Below, in pieces: positions 26,621 to 37,200 of a DNA stretch of 64,000 nucleotides (its first letter is position 1; each line of letters begins with the position of its first letter). The notes beneath the pieces were generated by a model. That model saw only the letters and a list, made by a program, of their open reading frames with translations, was not told the origin of the DNA and ran no database searches. The stretch is from Flavobacterium fluviatile (GTDB taxonomy: Bacteria; Bacteroidota; Bacteroidia; Flavobacteriales; Flavobacteriaceae). Made by a program: the position numbers and the translations under genes. The stretch covers positions 142,065-206,064 of the forward strand of contig NZ_JAADZW010000003.1 of assembly GCF_010645065.1 (NCBI RefSeq). Direction: 5' to 3'.

Positions 26621-27358
26621 ATGGCATTTTTACACTCTAAAAAAACTTCAAGGACTTATGTTGGAGGACCCTCTGAAATTCAAAATCCGGTAATCGACGG
26701 AATCACCATCGACTGTGTTATATTTGGATTCAATAAAGGCAACCTCGAAGTACTTTTGGCACATCATGCTGAAGGTGAAAGTATTGGAAAGTGGGGACTT
26801 CTTGGAGGCTGGCTCAAAAAAGAGGAGAGCTCTGATAATGCAGCACAACGAATTTTATACGAATTAACAAGTCTTGACAACATCTACCTCGAACAGTTAA
26901 AAGCATTTACAGATCCAAACCGTGTGCCAGGGAAGAGAGTGGTAACCATTGGTTATTATACATTAGTGAATCGCGAAGATTATAATATAAAAGCCGGACT
27001 TACCCTGATGGAAGCGGCCTGGTACAAAATTAACGAGCTACCTGATCTGATTTTTGACCATAAGGAAATCATGCAATTCAGCTTAATGCAACTTCGTAAC
27101 AGAGTACGTCAGGCCCCAATCGGGTTCAATCTTTTGCCCGAAAAATTCACTTTACTGGAACTCATGCATCTTTATGAAGAAATATTGGGAATTGAACTGG
27201 ATAAATCTAATTTTCGCCGAAAAATCCTGCACATGAAACTGCTGGTTGCCTTAGATGAAAAACAACAGGATGTTTCACACCGGGCAGCAAAACTCTATAA
27301 ATTTGACCCGGAAATCTATAAAAAACTGACTGAAAAAGGATTCAATTTTGAGTTTTAA
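26621..27358 (+). CDS. Nudix-like sugar-responsive transcriptional regulator 2
   Basis: The 245-residue paralogue of the preceding gene has the same architecture. Its Nudix box keeps Gly63, Glu69, Arg77 and Glu81 but has Ile78 and Leu82 where catalytic glutamates belong. The C-terminal DNA-binding half (from RNRVRQAPIGF to the end) is almost identical to that of regulator 1, while the ligand-domain N-terminus differs more (SKKTSRTYVGG and LLGGW for LPGGW). The two may bind the same operator with different ligands, or form mixed dimers. The 23-base spacing implies one transcript. The pair looks like a tandem duplication. Confidence 0.85.
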   Translation: MAFLHSKKTSRTYVGGPSEIQNPVIDGITIDCVIFGFNKGNLEVLLAHHAEGESIGKWGLLGGWLKKEESSDNAAQRILYELTSLDNIYLEQLKAFTDPNRVPGKRVVTIGYYTLVNREDYNIKAGLTLMEAAWYKINELPDLIFDHKEIMQFSLMQLRNRVRQAPIGFNLLPEKFTLLELMHLYEEILGIELDKSNFRRKILHMKLLVALDEKQQDVSHRAAKLYKFDPEIYKKLTEKGFNFEF

Positions 27359-27423
27359 AACCCTAATTTAATTTTCAAAATCAAGTATCAGAAAACTACA
27401 TTCCAGAATCCAAAACTTTGCGT

Positions 27424-27431
27424 TATCTTTG
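27424..27431 (+). promoter_or_regulatory. Bacteroidota -7 element before lepA
   Basis: TATCTTTG matches TAnnTTTG and lies about 90 bases before the lepA ATG, after the regulator stop. No clear -33 element is seen. Confidence 0.5.
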
Positions 27432-27520
27432 CGCTTTAATAACATGTGCTAAAGCAATTGCTGCAGTGCAATTTATACCCGAAAAAGACTAAAACTCAAT
27501 TAGAGAATTGATATATTAAA

Positions 27521-29317
27521 ATGAAGAAGATACGTAACTTTTGCATTATTGCACACATTGACCACGGTAAAAGTACACTGGCAGACCGATTACTGGGCGC
27601 TACCCAAACCGTTACAGCCCGTGAAGAAAAAGCACAATTGCTTGACAACATGGATCTGGAGCGTGAGCGTGGAATCACCATTAAAAGTCACGCCATCCAG
27701 ATGGAGTACACTTACAAAGGAGAAGAATATATTTTAAATCTAATTGACACTCCCGGTCACGTTGATTTTTCATACGAAGTTTCAAGATCTATCGCTGCCT
27801 GCGAAGGTGCGCTTTTGATTGTTGATGCTGCACAAAGCATTCAGGCTCAAACGATTTCAAATTTATATCTTGCATTAGAAAATGACCTGGAAATTATTCC
27901 GGTTTTAAATAAAGTCGATTTACCAAGTGCAAATCCTGAAGAAGTTAGTGATGATATTATCGATTTATTAGGTTGTAAATTAGAAGATATTATTCATGCT
28001 TCCGGAAAAACAGGTTTTGGTGTTGAAAATATTTTAGCTGCGATTATCGAAAAAATCCCTGCTCCAAAAGGAAATGTTGATGAGCCATTGCAAGCTTTGA
28101 TTTTTGACTCGCATTATAATCCTTTTAGAGGAATTGAGGTTATTTTTAGAGTTGTAAATGGTGAAATCAAGAAAGGCCAGAAAATTAAATTCATGGCTAC
28201 AGGCAATGAGTATTTTGCAGATGAAGTAGGTACTTTGAAACTGAATCAGGTCCCAAAAAATGTGATTTCAACCGGAGATGTTGGGTATTTGATTTCGGGA
28301 ATTAAAGAAGCAAAAGAGGTAAAAGTGGGTGACACCATTACGGATGCCAAAACGCCAACCCAAAATATGATTACCGGTTTTGAGGATGTGAAACCAATGG
28401 TTTTCGCCGGAATTTACCCTGTTGACACCGAAGACTTTGAAGACTTACGCGCTTCGATGGAAAAATTACAACTGAATGATGCTTCTTTAGTATTTGCTGC
28501 TGAAAGTTCGGCTGCATTAGGATTTGGTTTCCGTTGTGGATTCTTAGGAATGCTGCACATGGAAATTATCCAGGAGCGTTTGGAGCGTGAGTTCAATATG
28601 ACGGTAATCACGACTGTACCTAACGTTTCGTATCTGGCTTACACCAAAAAAGAACCGGATACTCCAATTATCGTAAACAACCCGAGTGACTTGCCTGAGG
28701 CTACAAAATTAGACCGGGTAGAAGAACCATACATCAAAGCAACGATTATTACCAAAGCTGATTTTGTGGGGAACGTAATGAGTTTATGTATCGAAAAACG
28801 TGGACAAATTACCAACCAGACGTATTTAACAACTGAGCGTGTTGAATTGAATTTTGATATGCCATTGGCGGAAATCGTATTTGATTTCTATGATAGATTA
28901 AAAACAGTTTCAAAAGGATACGCTTCGTTTGATTATTCTCCAATTGGAATGAGAGAATCCAAACTGGTTAAAATGGATATTTTATTAAATGCGAATCAAT
29001 TAGACGCACTTTCTGCCTTAATTCACGCTGATAACGCCTACACTATTGGTAAGAAAATGTGTGAAAAATTGCGTGAATTAATTCCGCGTCAGCAATTTGA
29101 GATTCCGATTCAGGCTTCAATCGGGGCTAAAATTATCGCTCGTGAAACCATTAAAGCACTTCGTAAAGACGTTACCGCCAAATGTTACGGTGGAGATATT
29201 TCGCGTAAGCGTAAACTTTTGGAAAAACAGAAAAAAGGTAAAAAACGTATGAGACAGGTAGGAAATGTTGAGATACCGCAAGAGGCGTTTATGGCTGTAC
29301 TGAAATTGAATGATTAG
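27521..29317 (+). CDS. lepA: Elongation factor 4 (LepA GTPase)
   Basis: This 598-residue protein is a full-length LepA. The GTPase domain has the P-loop [14 protein letters not shown] near residue 10, [15 protein letters not shown] and NKVDLPSA. It is followed by domain 2, the EF-G-like domains, and the LepA-specific C-terminus ending [26 protein letters not shown]. It is a ribosome-associated GTPase linked to translation under stress and to 30S assembly. It has its own promoter and marks the end of the PUL region. Confidence 0.97.
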   Translation: MKKIRNFCIIAHIDHGKSTLADRLLGATQTVTAREEKAQLLDNMDLERERGITIKSHAIQMEYTYKGEEYILNLIDTPGHVDFSYEVSRSIAACEGALLIVDAAQSIQAQTISNLYLALENDLEIIPVLNKVDLPSANPEEVSDDIIDLLGCKLEDIIHASGKTGFGVENILAAIIEKIPAPKGNVDEPLQALIFDSHYNPFRGIEVIFRVVNGEIKKGQKIKFMATGNEYFADEVGTLKLNQVPKNVISTGDVGYLISGIKEAKEVKVGDTITDAKTPTQNMITGFEDVKPMVFAGIYPVDTEDFEDLRASMEKLQLNDASLVFAAESSAALGFGFRCGFLGMLHMEIIQERLEREFNMTVITTVPNVSYLAYTKKEPDTPIIVNNPSDLPEATKLDRVEEPYIKATIITKADFVGNVMSLCIEKRGQITNQTYLTTERVELNFDMPLAEIVFDFYDRLKTVSKGYASFDYSPIGMRESKLVKMDILLNANQLDALSALIHADNAYTIGKKMCEKLRELIPRQQFEIPIQASIGAKIIARETIKALRKDVTAKCYGGDISRKRKLLEKQKKGKKRMRQVGNVEIPQEAFMAVLKLND

Positions 29318-29428
29318 ATTTAGTAATAAACACTAAAAAAGAGACTGTCAAAAATCTAGTTCAATCTCTGGCAATTTTACAGATAAAATGTTTTTTGATT
29401 TATATCAGAATATTATTGTTATTAAACT

Positions 29429-29457
29429 GGCTGTCCAATATTTTTTTTCGGACAGCC
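29429..29457. terminator. Hairpin downstream of lepA
   Basis: GGCTGTCC and GGACAGCC form an 8-bp stem around a T-rich loop about 110 bases after the lepA stop. There is no following T-run. A related GACTGTC word near 29343 suggests an old insertion-sequence end is also possible. Confidence 0.4.
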
Positions 29458-29531
29458 TAAATAATTTTATGAATACATAAAATCAGATTAATTCTTTATT
29501 AAACTCAATCTTATGAGTTTGGAACTAGTTT

Positions 29532-30667
29532 CTAAACAAATGGCGAATTTGACATCCCTGCTTTAGAAGACCATATGTTTTGTCCTAAATAATTATTAAG
29601 TCTAAATCACCTGTAAATTCTAAGTAAATATAAGCCCCTATTTTTCCCGAAGTTCCAGTACTCCATAAAATGGTTCCTGATTTACTTTTAACAACAAAAT
29701 TACCATCTGTTTGCATAACTGCATACGCTCCAGGGTTACCATAAGTTTTAGTATGCCATATTACTTTTCCAGTAACTTCAGAAATTTCAAGATCTCCATC
29801 ACTTTTCATTCTCATAACATATTTATAATTATCTGTCCTAAAATATTCCCCAGATTTAACACTTTGTCCAGAAACTAGTTTGAATTTGAAACGATCTGAA
29901 GCGGAAGGTTGTGGGTACAATATTGTAGCAGATATTTTATCTTCATTAGACAAAACTGTATTCCAAGGGAATGAATATCCATTTAAAGTTAGGTAACTAG
30001 GAAAGGAGTAGAGCATTATTGATTGAGCATCAAAAGTAGTATAGTCAACAGTAGATGGTGAAAATTTATTTAAAATATTATTATCAACTTTTCTTTGTCC
30101 CAACCTGCCAACGCATAATAATTATATACTTCCGCTACATTCCATTGTATTGGGGAAGTAGGATTTTGATGTTCATGAACAAATCCTAAAGCATGACCAA
30201 ATTCATGAATTACAACTCTACTAAATTCTTCGTCTGATGTATTATTATCAAACCATCCAAAATTCATTGATGGTGAGTTTTGAGCAATTTTATAGCAACG
30301 ATTTCCAATATTGGACCAAGAAGCAACATCACCATTCCACTTAAAAGCAATTTTAATTGCAGCACTCTGTCCACTCGTCACCCATTCATATTTAAATTTG
30401 CATGTTGCAACCATGTATTAGCAAATTGCTTCACTTTGTTTTGAAGATAAGCATCTCCATTCAAAAACTTGATTCTTATTGTCTGTCCTGACATCCAGTA
30501 AGAACTTTTATAGGAAACTCTTCCAGTAAGATTATCATCAACAAAAGGATCCATCGTAGTACAAGATCTAAATGGAACTTTTGTTTCCAAACTATGTGGT
30601 AAATGCTCTTTCTCATCTGAACAAGAAAAGAAAAACACTGAACAAAATAAAATAACGTATTTTTCAT
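29532..30667 (-). pseudogene. Decayed zinc metalloprotease with C-terminal B-type lectin domain
   Basis: Joining frames gives a lipoprotein (MKNTLFYF, then FFFSCSDEKE) with a metzincin-like domain containing HEFGHALGFVHEH and a SIMLYSFP Met-turn-like segment. A bulb-lectin domain with a QTDGNFVV motif follows, ending QNIWSSKAGMSNSPFV. The reading frame breaks four times: near 30640, 30390, 30090 and 29595. Each break is explained by one missing base in an A/T-rich stretch and is repaired by one inserted base. Neighbouring genes show no such damage, so real decay is more likely than poor sequence. Intact relatives would be secreted proteases of about 350 residues. Confidence 0.8.
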
Positions 30668-30730
30668 AATAACAATTAATTTTAAAATTAAACTAAATTA
30701 CTTTATGATTCAAATGTAATCTTTTTTTTA

Positions 30731-30738
30731 TATTTTTG
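30731..30738 (+). promoter_or_regulatory. Bacteroidota -7 element before the barrel protein
   Basis: TATTTTTG matches TAnnTTTG and lies 38 bases upstream of the ATG at 30777. Confidence 0.45.
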
Positions 30739-30776
30739 TTGTAAAATATTTATTAATCAACTAATTACATAAAATT

Positions 30777-31409
30777 ATGAAAACAAGAATTATTGCTACA
30801 GTTGTTGCTTTATTTGTGATTACATTTTTACAAGCACAGCAACAAGAGGCAGAAGCAGAAATAAAATCTGCCAAAGGAGTATCTTTTCAACCAGGAAGTA
30901 TGTTTATTGAAGGAGGAATATCATTTAGCACGAATGATGATAACAATTCATATTCTATAAATCCAAAATTTGGATATTTCTTGACAAATAAATTTGCTGT
31001 GGGAGGTGATTTAGATTTTGGAGGAAGTGAAGTAAAAGCTACAGATGCAAAAACTAACTTCTTTGGAATTGGTGCTTTTGCGAGATATTACTTTTTTGAA
31101 GCCGATTCAAAAAGATTCAAAGCTTATGGTGATGTTGGTTTAGGGTATAGCCATTCAAGAGAAGAAGGTAATGTTGTAGGTGGAGGCTCATATGATGAAA
31201 CCACTAACGGTATAAAAGCAAATATTTCTTTAGGGTTAAATTACTTTTTTTCTCAAAGTTTTGCAGCAACTTTTGTTTTAGCAGATATTTTAACTTACAA
31301 CAATGCAAAACCTGAAAATGGATCCGCATCAGATAGTTTTGAATTAAACATCAATTTATTCAACAACATTTTTGCGCAACCTAAATTTGGTCTTTTATAT
31401 AAATTTTAG
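30777..31409 (+). CDS. Outer-membrane beta-barrel protein
   Basis: The 210-residue product has a signal peptide ending TFLQAQ (about 21). Alternating strands follow with Gly- and aromatic-rich turns (GYFLTNKFAVGGDLDFGG, FARYYFFEADSKRFKAYGDVGLGYSHS), ending in KFGLLYKF with a terminal Phe, the usual C-terminus of outer-membrane barrels. It resembles the porin-family OmpA-like eight-strand barrels common in Flavobacteria. Function is unknown; such proteins are often structural or stress-responsive. It is transcribed alone, with its own -7 element and terminator. Confidence 0.8.
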   Translation: MKTRIIATVVALFVITFLQAQQQEAEAEIKSAKGVSFQPGSMFIEGGISFSTNDDNNSYSINPKFGYFLTNKFAVGGDLDFGGSEVKATDAKTNFFGIGAFARYYFFEADSKRFKAYGDVGLGYSHSREEGNVVGGGSYDETTNGIKANISLGLNYFFSQSFAATFVLADILTYNNAKPENGSASDSFELNINLFNNIFAQPKFGLLYKF

Positions 31410-31428
31410 ATCCCTAAAAATTCAAACT

Positions 31429-31459
31429 AAAGCTGTTCTGATCCGGAACAGCTTTTTTT
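31429..31459 (+). terminator. Rho-independent terminator of the barrel-protein gene
   Basis: AAAGCTGTTC pairs with GAACAGCTTT, followed by a run of seven T, 20 bases after the stop. Confidence 0.85.
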
Positions 31460-31514
31460 ATGCAATTTTGTTAATATCACCGTATCTTTAGCCTTTAGAA
31501 AAAATTAATCCAAA

Positions 31515-32474
31515 ATGCTCGACGAAACCCCAAAACGATTTGACCGCATTGTCGCTATTCTCATTCAGTTGCAATCCAAAAAAATTGTAAAGGCACAGGA
31601 ACTGGCGGATCTTTTTGATTGCAGCCTGAGAACCATTTATCGGGACATCAGAACTTTGGAAGCGTCGGGAGTTCCTATTTATAGCGAAGCGGGAGTTGGA
31701 TATGCCTTGATGGAAGGCTACAGACTGCCTCCCGTTATGTTTACACGCGAAGAAGTAAGCAGTTTTATAGCCGCCGAAAAACTGATGCAAAAGTTTACTG
31801 ATCCGTCTTTGGGAACGCATTATGCATCGGCGATGTATAAACTCAAATCGGTTTTGAGAAGCGGCGATAAAGATTATCTTTCGAATATTGAATCGCGTGT
31901 GGTAATGCAAACTGCCGAACCTTTATTTAATGATAATTCTCCCAATACTTTAGCGGTCCTTTTTGAAGGAATTGCCGAGAAAAAGCAAATTCTGCTCACG
32001 TACAAAACGTATGAAAGAGACGAAACTACACAGCGAAATTTAGAACCTGTTGGTGTATTTCACGACAATAACAACTGGTATTTTCTGGGATATTGTCATT
32101 TGCGAAAAGATTACCGTCAATTTAGAACAGACCGCATTCAGGGCATCAAAAAAACAGATCTTGATTTCACCATTGAACACGATTCTTTGGAAACTTATCT
32201 GACTAAAACAGAAACCTGTCCAACCACAAAAGTCAGAATCTTAGTGGATAAAAAAATAGTCCGGTATTTATCTACAGAACGTAAATATCATGGTTTCATT
32301 TCAGAAAAAGAGGTTGACGGACAAATCGAAATGACTTTTATGTGCCGGGATATCGAGAGTGGTTTTCCAAGATGGTTTTTGATGTTTGGAGATTATGCCA
32401 CAATTGTAGAACCTGAAATACTAAAAACAAAGGTTTTAAACCTCATCGAAAGAAATAAAAAGAGACTTTCATAA
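31515..32474 (+). CDS. YafY-type transcriptional regulator with WYL domain
   Basis: This 319-residue protein starts with a winged helix (about 8-65: RIVAILIQLQSKKIVKAQELADLFDCSLRTIYRDIRTLEA), the HTH_11 pattern of YafY regulators. The WYL ligand domain follows (about 140-225, NNWYFLGYCHLRKDYRQFRTDRI) and then a WCX-like C-terminus. WYL domains bind nucleic acid or nucleotide-like ligands and can activate or repress stress and defence genes; in Bacteroidota many such genes sit beside DinB-like or small-molecule enzymes, as here. It converges with the DinB-like gene, so direct control of it is possible but not shown. Confidence 0.88.
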   Translation: MLDETPKRFDRIVAILIQLQSKKIVKAQELADLFDCSLRTIYRDIRTLEASGVPIYSEAGVGYALMEGYRLPPVMFTREEVSSFIAAEKLMQKFTDPSLGTHYASAMYKLKSVLRSGDKDYLSNIESRVVMQTAEPLFNDNSPNTLAVLFEGIAEKKQILLTYKTYERDETTQRNLEPVGVFHDNNNWYFLGYCHLRKDYRQFRTDRIQGIKKTDLDFTIEHDSLETYLTKTETCPTTKVRILVDKKIVRYLSTERKYHGFISEKEVDGQIEMTFMCRDIESGFPRWFLMFGDYATIVEPEILKTKVLNLIERNKKRLS

Positions 32475-32522
32475 AAAAACTCCCAAAGAGAATTTTAAAT
32501 TCTGTCTTTGGGAGTTTTTTTT
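32474..32522. terminator. Bidirectional terminator
   Basis: AAACTCCCAAAGA pairs with TCTTTGGGAGTTT, with A-run and T-run on either side, between two convergent genes. It can serve both strands. Confidence 0.85.
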
Positions 32523-32537
32523 AAAATTTTCAGGAAT

Positions 32538-33017
32538 TTATCTTTCCCAGAAAAATGGCGGCTCAATATTTAAAGCCCTTAAATACACATAGGCTTGTCC
32601 GCGGTGGTGCACTTCATTGTCTATAAAGTATAAGATATTCTGAATAACCGGAAATTCGTACTGCCCAAAAAGATTAAAGGTTTCACTAAAATCTTCTACC
32701 GATAATTGCTCCCAATATTTATTGATTTCTACTGTAGCTTCGTCCCATTTTTCAAGATATTGCGCTTTGAAAATCAATTTTTCTCCACCTTCTGAAAAAG
32801 CTTCAGTTTGCTTCGTTACAATTTCTCTTAGTCCCGGAACAGCAATAGCCAAAAGTTCATCGACTAGTTTTGCAAAAGGGCGCATTCCGCCAATTGAAAA
32901 TTCGAAGAAATCTTTTTCCGGAAAAAGTTCAATTAAACGTCGGGTTAATGCTCTGTGTCCCTGCCAGTGTTTCAATAAATCTTCTGAAGTAATTACTTGT
33001 GCTTCTAATGTTTTCAT
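32538..33017 (-). CDS. DinB family protein
   Basis: This 159-residue protein has the four-helix DinB/YfiT layout with a first HWQGHRALTRRLIELFPE helix and the C-terminal NEVHHRGQAYVYLR motif, where histidines commonly bind a metal ion. The superfamily includes thiol S-transferases and DNA-damage-induced proteins of unknown function. It converges on the YafY-type regulator across a shared terminator. The start ATG at 33017 is preceded by a -7 match at 33048-33055. Substrate unknown. Confidence 0.85.
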   Translation of the reverse strand: MKTLEAQVITSEDLLKHWQGHRALTRRLIELFPEKDFFEFSIGGMRPFAKLVDELLAIAVPGLREIVTKQTEAFSEGGEKLIFKAQYLEKWDEATVEINKYWEQLSVEDFSETFNLFGQYEFPVIQNILYFIDNEVHHRGQAYVYLRALNIEPPFFWER

Positions 33018-33047
33018 GATTTTAAAGTTTTAATTTGTTTAATACTT

Positions 33048-33055
33048 CAAAATTA
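33048..33055 (-). promoter_or_regulatory. Bacteroidota -7 element before the DinB-like gene
   Basis: On the minus strand the site reads TAATTTTG, fitting TAnnTTTG, 30 bases before the start codon. Confidence 0.45.
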
Positions 33056-33101
33056 TCGGGGGCCGGTGACAACAGTTTGTCAGCAGGAAAAATTATTTTT
33101 A

Positions 33102-34034
33102 TTATTTATTCTTCAGCCATTCAAACAAGCGATTAGCATCTTCAAATTTAAACAATTGTGTTCCTTCGTTCATAGTTGCAGCAGATCCGCAGGCAACTCC
33201 CCAACGAATCACTTCTTTCAGGGTTTTATTTTGTGATAATGCCCAAACCATTCCGCCAACCATACTGTCACCTGCTCCAACTGTACTTTTCTTGGCTACA
33301 TTTGGTGCAGGAACAAATTCGCATTGATCTTTAGTTACCAATACAGCTCCTTGCGGACCAAGTGAAACCACAACAATTTCAGCGCCGCCATCAGAAATGA
33401 TTTTTCTGGCTGCTTCATTTACTTCATCTGTTTCTAAGCGTTCAGCCCCGACCAGTTTTGCCAATTCGCCTACGTTTGGTTTGATAAGATAAGCACCGGT
33501 TTCTAGAACTTTCTTAAGTGCTTCGCCGGAAGTATCCACAATCAATTTTGAGTTTGATGCTTTGGCGATTTCAGCCACTTTCTGATAAAAATCTGAAGAT
33601 AAGCCTTCATTCAGACTGCCACTTGCTACCAGATATTTTGGTTTTAACTTGGAAACGGTCTCTAAAACGGTATTGCTTTCAGCATCAGATAAAGCTCCTC
33701 CGGTAAATCCAAAACGATATTGCGAATTGGTATTATCGTCAACTGCTATAAAATTTTCTCTTGTGTGGGTTTCTGTTTGAATTGCTTCAAAATCTATTTT
33801 TTCTTTGGTGGTTAATTCTTTGAGCATTTCGCCAATTGGGCCGCCTGATGTGAAGATGGCTAATGAACTTCCGCGCAGACGGGAAATCGCTTTAGAAACG
33901 TTTATTCCGCCACCGCCGGCATCAAACTGTGGCTCTTTACATCTTATTTTCTGCTCAGCAACCAAACCAGAAAAATGCGTGCTTTTATCTACTGAAGGGT
34001 TTACTGTAAGGGTAACTATATCAAATGATTTCAT
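33102..34034 (-). CDS. PfkB-family hexose-phosphate kinase (1-phosphofructokinase type)
   Basis: The 310-residue protein opens MKSFDIVTLTVNPSVDKST, the standard LacC/FruK/PfkB start with the TxNPxxD motif. It has the glycine-rich GGGGINVSKAISRL segment, a LIKPNVGELAKLVGAE motif, and the C-terminal VGAGDSMVGGMVWALS anion-hole signature with the catalytic Asp. The family phosphorylates fructose-1-phosphate, fructose-6-phosphate or tagatose-6-phosphate. A longer frame from 34121 exists, but its extra residues are hydrophobic and unlike the family, so ATG at 34034 is preferred. No sugar transporter genes are adjacent, so the substrate is open. Confidence 0.88.
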   Translation of the reverse strand: MKSFDIVTLTVNPSVDKSTHFSGLVAEQKIRCKEPQFDAGGGGINVSKAISRLRGSSLAIFTSGGPIGEMLKELTTKEKIDFEAIQTETHTRENFIAVDDNTNSQYRFGFTGGALSDAESNTVLETVSKLKPKYLVASGSLNEGLSSDFYQKVAEIAKASNSKLIVDTSGEALKKVLETGAYLIKPNVGELAKLVGAERLETDEVNEAARKIISDGGAEIVVVSLGPQGAVLVTKDQCEFVPAPNVAKKSTVGAGDSMVGGMVWALSQNKTLKEVIRWGVACGSAATMNEGTQLFKFEDANRLFEWLKNK

Positions 34035-34210
34035 TTTTATTTTATTTAGAATAATGTCGTGAATTAAAACTACTATGCAATTTAACAAAATTAAAACTGC
34101 AAATCGTTTTTTGGGCAACAATAATTCTAAATCATAAAATACTGATAATCAATATTATCTAAAGATATATTTTCGTAACTTTAAGTAGAACCACTAATAA
34201 AATTTGGATT

Positions 34211-37200
34211 ATGAGATCAGCTCTGCTTCTGCTTTTATTACTATTTTCGACACTATCCTCATCCCAAGGAATCACCGTCGATACTACAACTTTGGCTATA
34301 CCTGAACTCGTTCGACAAGAGTTAATGCAGAATGCCTGTGCTAATGAAAGTAATTTCAGATTTTCTTCACGACTGGGTATTGGAAAATTCACCAATACCA
34401 ATCCTAATTTTCCAATTACACACGGAATTATAATTCGCAATGGTATCGCCAAACATACTGAAGGTGCTTATACAGGTACCAATGAAAGCACCCGGTTAAA
34501 TAACAATAATGACAGCGATTTGCAGAACATAAGTAATGAAAATGGTCAAATTGTGCCCATTACTGATGTCAGTTATCTTCAGTTTGATTTTACACCTTTG
34601 TCGAGTAATTTCAGTTTTGATTTTCTTTTTGCTTCTAATGAATATGGGGAGTTTCAGTGTGGCTTTAGTGATGTTTTTGCCTTTATCCTGACCGATTTAA
34701 CAACAGGAGTTTCTACAAATCTTGCCGTTGTTCCGGGAACACCCACACCTGTTTCTGTTAAGAATATTCGGGACCAGCAGTATAATTCTGCCTGTTTGTC
34801 TGCCAATGCTAATTTATTCGACCGGTATAATGTAAACAATCCGGCAGGGTCTGCCATCAATATGAGAGGTGAAACCAAAGTCCTGAAAGCTTCATCAACT
34901 GTGATTCCGAACAGAACTTACAGCATAAAACTCGCCATTGGGGATTATAATGACAGCAACTATGATTCGGCAGTATTTATAAAAGGAGGCAGTTTTATGA
35001 CCACAATGGATTTGGGTCCGGACAGGTTAATTTGCGAAGGCGAAAAAATCATACTTCAATCGGATATAGCTGGTAATTACAGCTATGAATGGACACTAAA
35101 CGGAGCTGTTATTCCCGGAGAAACCGGCAGCTCTCTGACAGTAGAGCAATCCGGAACTTATGGTGTTACGGCAACCCTTTCAGGCTGTGTCATCAAAGAT
35201 CAGGTAATCATTAAAGATCTGGTCATTAAAACTCCCAAAAACCTGATCGCCTGCTACAATACAAATGGCACATATCAATATGATCTGACCCAGAATAATT
35301 TAACCTCTTTGGGAATTGACCCTTCTAAATATACCATTTATTATTTCGATTCTTTAGCATCAGCCAATGCAAACGGTCCGGCGATACCTCAGAATCAATT
35401 AAATTCTTTTACAAGTTCAGGCAACCAGACTATTTATATAAAAGCTGTTCCTTTAAATAACAACAGCTTTTTCTGTACTAACATAATCTCTTTTGATTTG
35501 CTGGTAACACCTCCTGTCAATATTGTACAACCGCCCGATATTCGGGTTTGCAACACCATTACCGGAAGAGTTATTGTTGATCTAACCGTTCAGGAATCCG
35601 CCATACTGAACGGTCAAAACCCCTCAGATTACAAAATAAGCTATTACACAAGTCAAACTTCAGCAAATAGTGCTACAAATAACATAGCAGATCCAAAAGC
35701 TTTCAATACCTCAACAGCCCAAACACCTCAAACCATCTGGGTGCGCGTTGAAAATATTGCGAGTGCAGTGTGTTATGCCACAGTTAATTTTGAGATAATT
35801 ATTTACTCGCTTCCTCCAGTAGATGATATTCCGAATGTAATCGCCTGTAACAGTTACACCTTGCCCCCAATTGCAAATGGCGAATACAATACCGGACCAA
35901 ATGGAACAGGCACAAAACTGAATGCCGGAGATGTTATTACCAAAGGAGGTGTTTATTATATTTTTAACAGATCAGCAGCCAACGGTTGTACCAATGAAAA
36001 TTCTTTTAATGTAATCCTGATCTACGAACTTAGTTTTAAAAAAGAAGTCTGCGGTGAATACACTGTACCACGCGTAGCTGCTGGCGGCTTTTTTTCGGCA
36101 GCGGGAGGTCAGGGAAACCCTATTCCGGCAGGAACAATTTTTACTACAAGTCAGACTATTTATTATTACGCCAGAATCAACGGAGCCGTTTGTCGTGACG
36201 AAGCCGTGCCTTTTACAGTCTTCCCATTGCCGTTGGTAGATAAGCCTGCTAATGTGTTGACTTGCGATTCTTATACATTGCCACCTTTGACAAATGGAAA
36301 TTATTATACGGCAACAGGCGGCTTAGGAACCCGGTTAAATGCAGGAAGCAACATAACGGCCAGCCGGACACTGTATGTTTTTGCAAATGACGGAAGATGT
36401 ACCAACGAACATTCCTTTAAAATAGATATTGTAAAGTCTTCAGCTTTTGTTCCGGTTACAAGATGCGGAAACTACGTTTTGCCGCCGGTTGCTGTGGGCG
36501 GATATTATACCGCCCCCGCAGGACAGGGACAAAATATTCCCGCCGGAACCAATATCACCACTTCACAGACGGTGTATTATTATGCTGCAACCACAACTTC
36601 TCCTAACTGTACCGATAACTTAAAATATGAAATTACCATCAAAACACTTCCATTGGTAGATACGCCGGGCAATAGAGTGGAATGTGAGCGTTATGTTCTG
36701 CCTGCTCTGGTAAATGGAAAGTATTATACAAAAACAAATGGCGGAGGAACAGCATTAAAAGCCGGAGATGTCATTACCTCAACCCAGACCATTTTTGTAT
36801 ATGCCACCAACACAGATTGTACCAACGAACATAGTTTTGTGGTCGAAATCAGGAAACGTCCTTTGGTCGATAGTTTTACAGATGTAGTCACTTGTTCAGC
36901 ATTTAAGCTTCCTGTATTGAAAAACGGAAAATATTATACCGCAACAGGAGGGCCGCATGGCCAGGGAGTCCAAATTTCCGAAGGAACACTCATCAACACA
37001 AACCAGACTATTTACATCTATAACGAATTGGCCGATTTTACAAGCTGCAGTAACGAAACTTTTTTTAGAGTCACTTACAACGGAATAGATGTTGGTACTT
37101 TTACTGATGTAAATGTTTGCGACAGCTACACTCTTCCTCCATTGCAATTAGGCAATTATTATGCACAACCCGGAGGAACAGGCGTCATTATTCCGGCAGG

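Noticed and set aside
25881..27358. Functional Nudix hydrolases
   Set aside because: Two of the key catalytic positions in the Nudix box are Leu or Ile in both proteins, and both carry a C-terminal winged-helix region.
29585..30638. Three separate small genes, or programmed frameshifting
   Set aside because: The pieces form one protease-lectin when joined, four breaks are needed, and no slippery site with downstream structure of the usual kind is evident. Decay is simpler.
34035..34121. 29-residue N-terminal extension of the PfkB-like kinase
   Set aside because: The extra residues are hydrophobic and unlike the family; the conserved start MKSFDIVTLTVNP begins at 34034.
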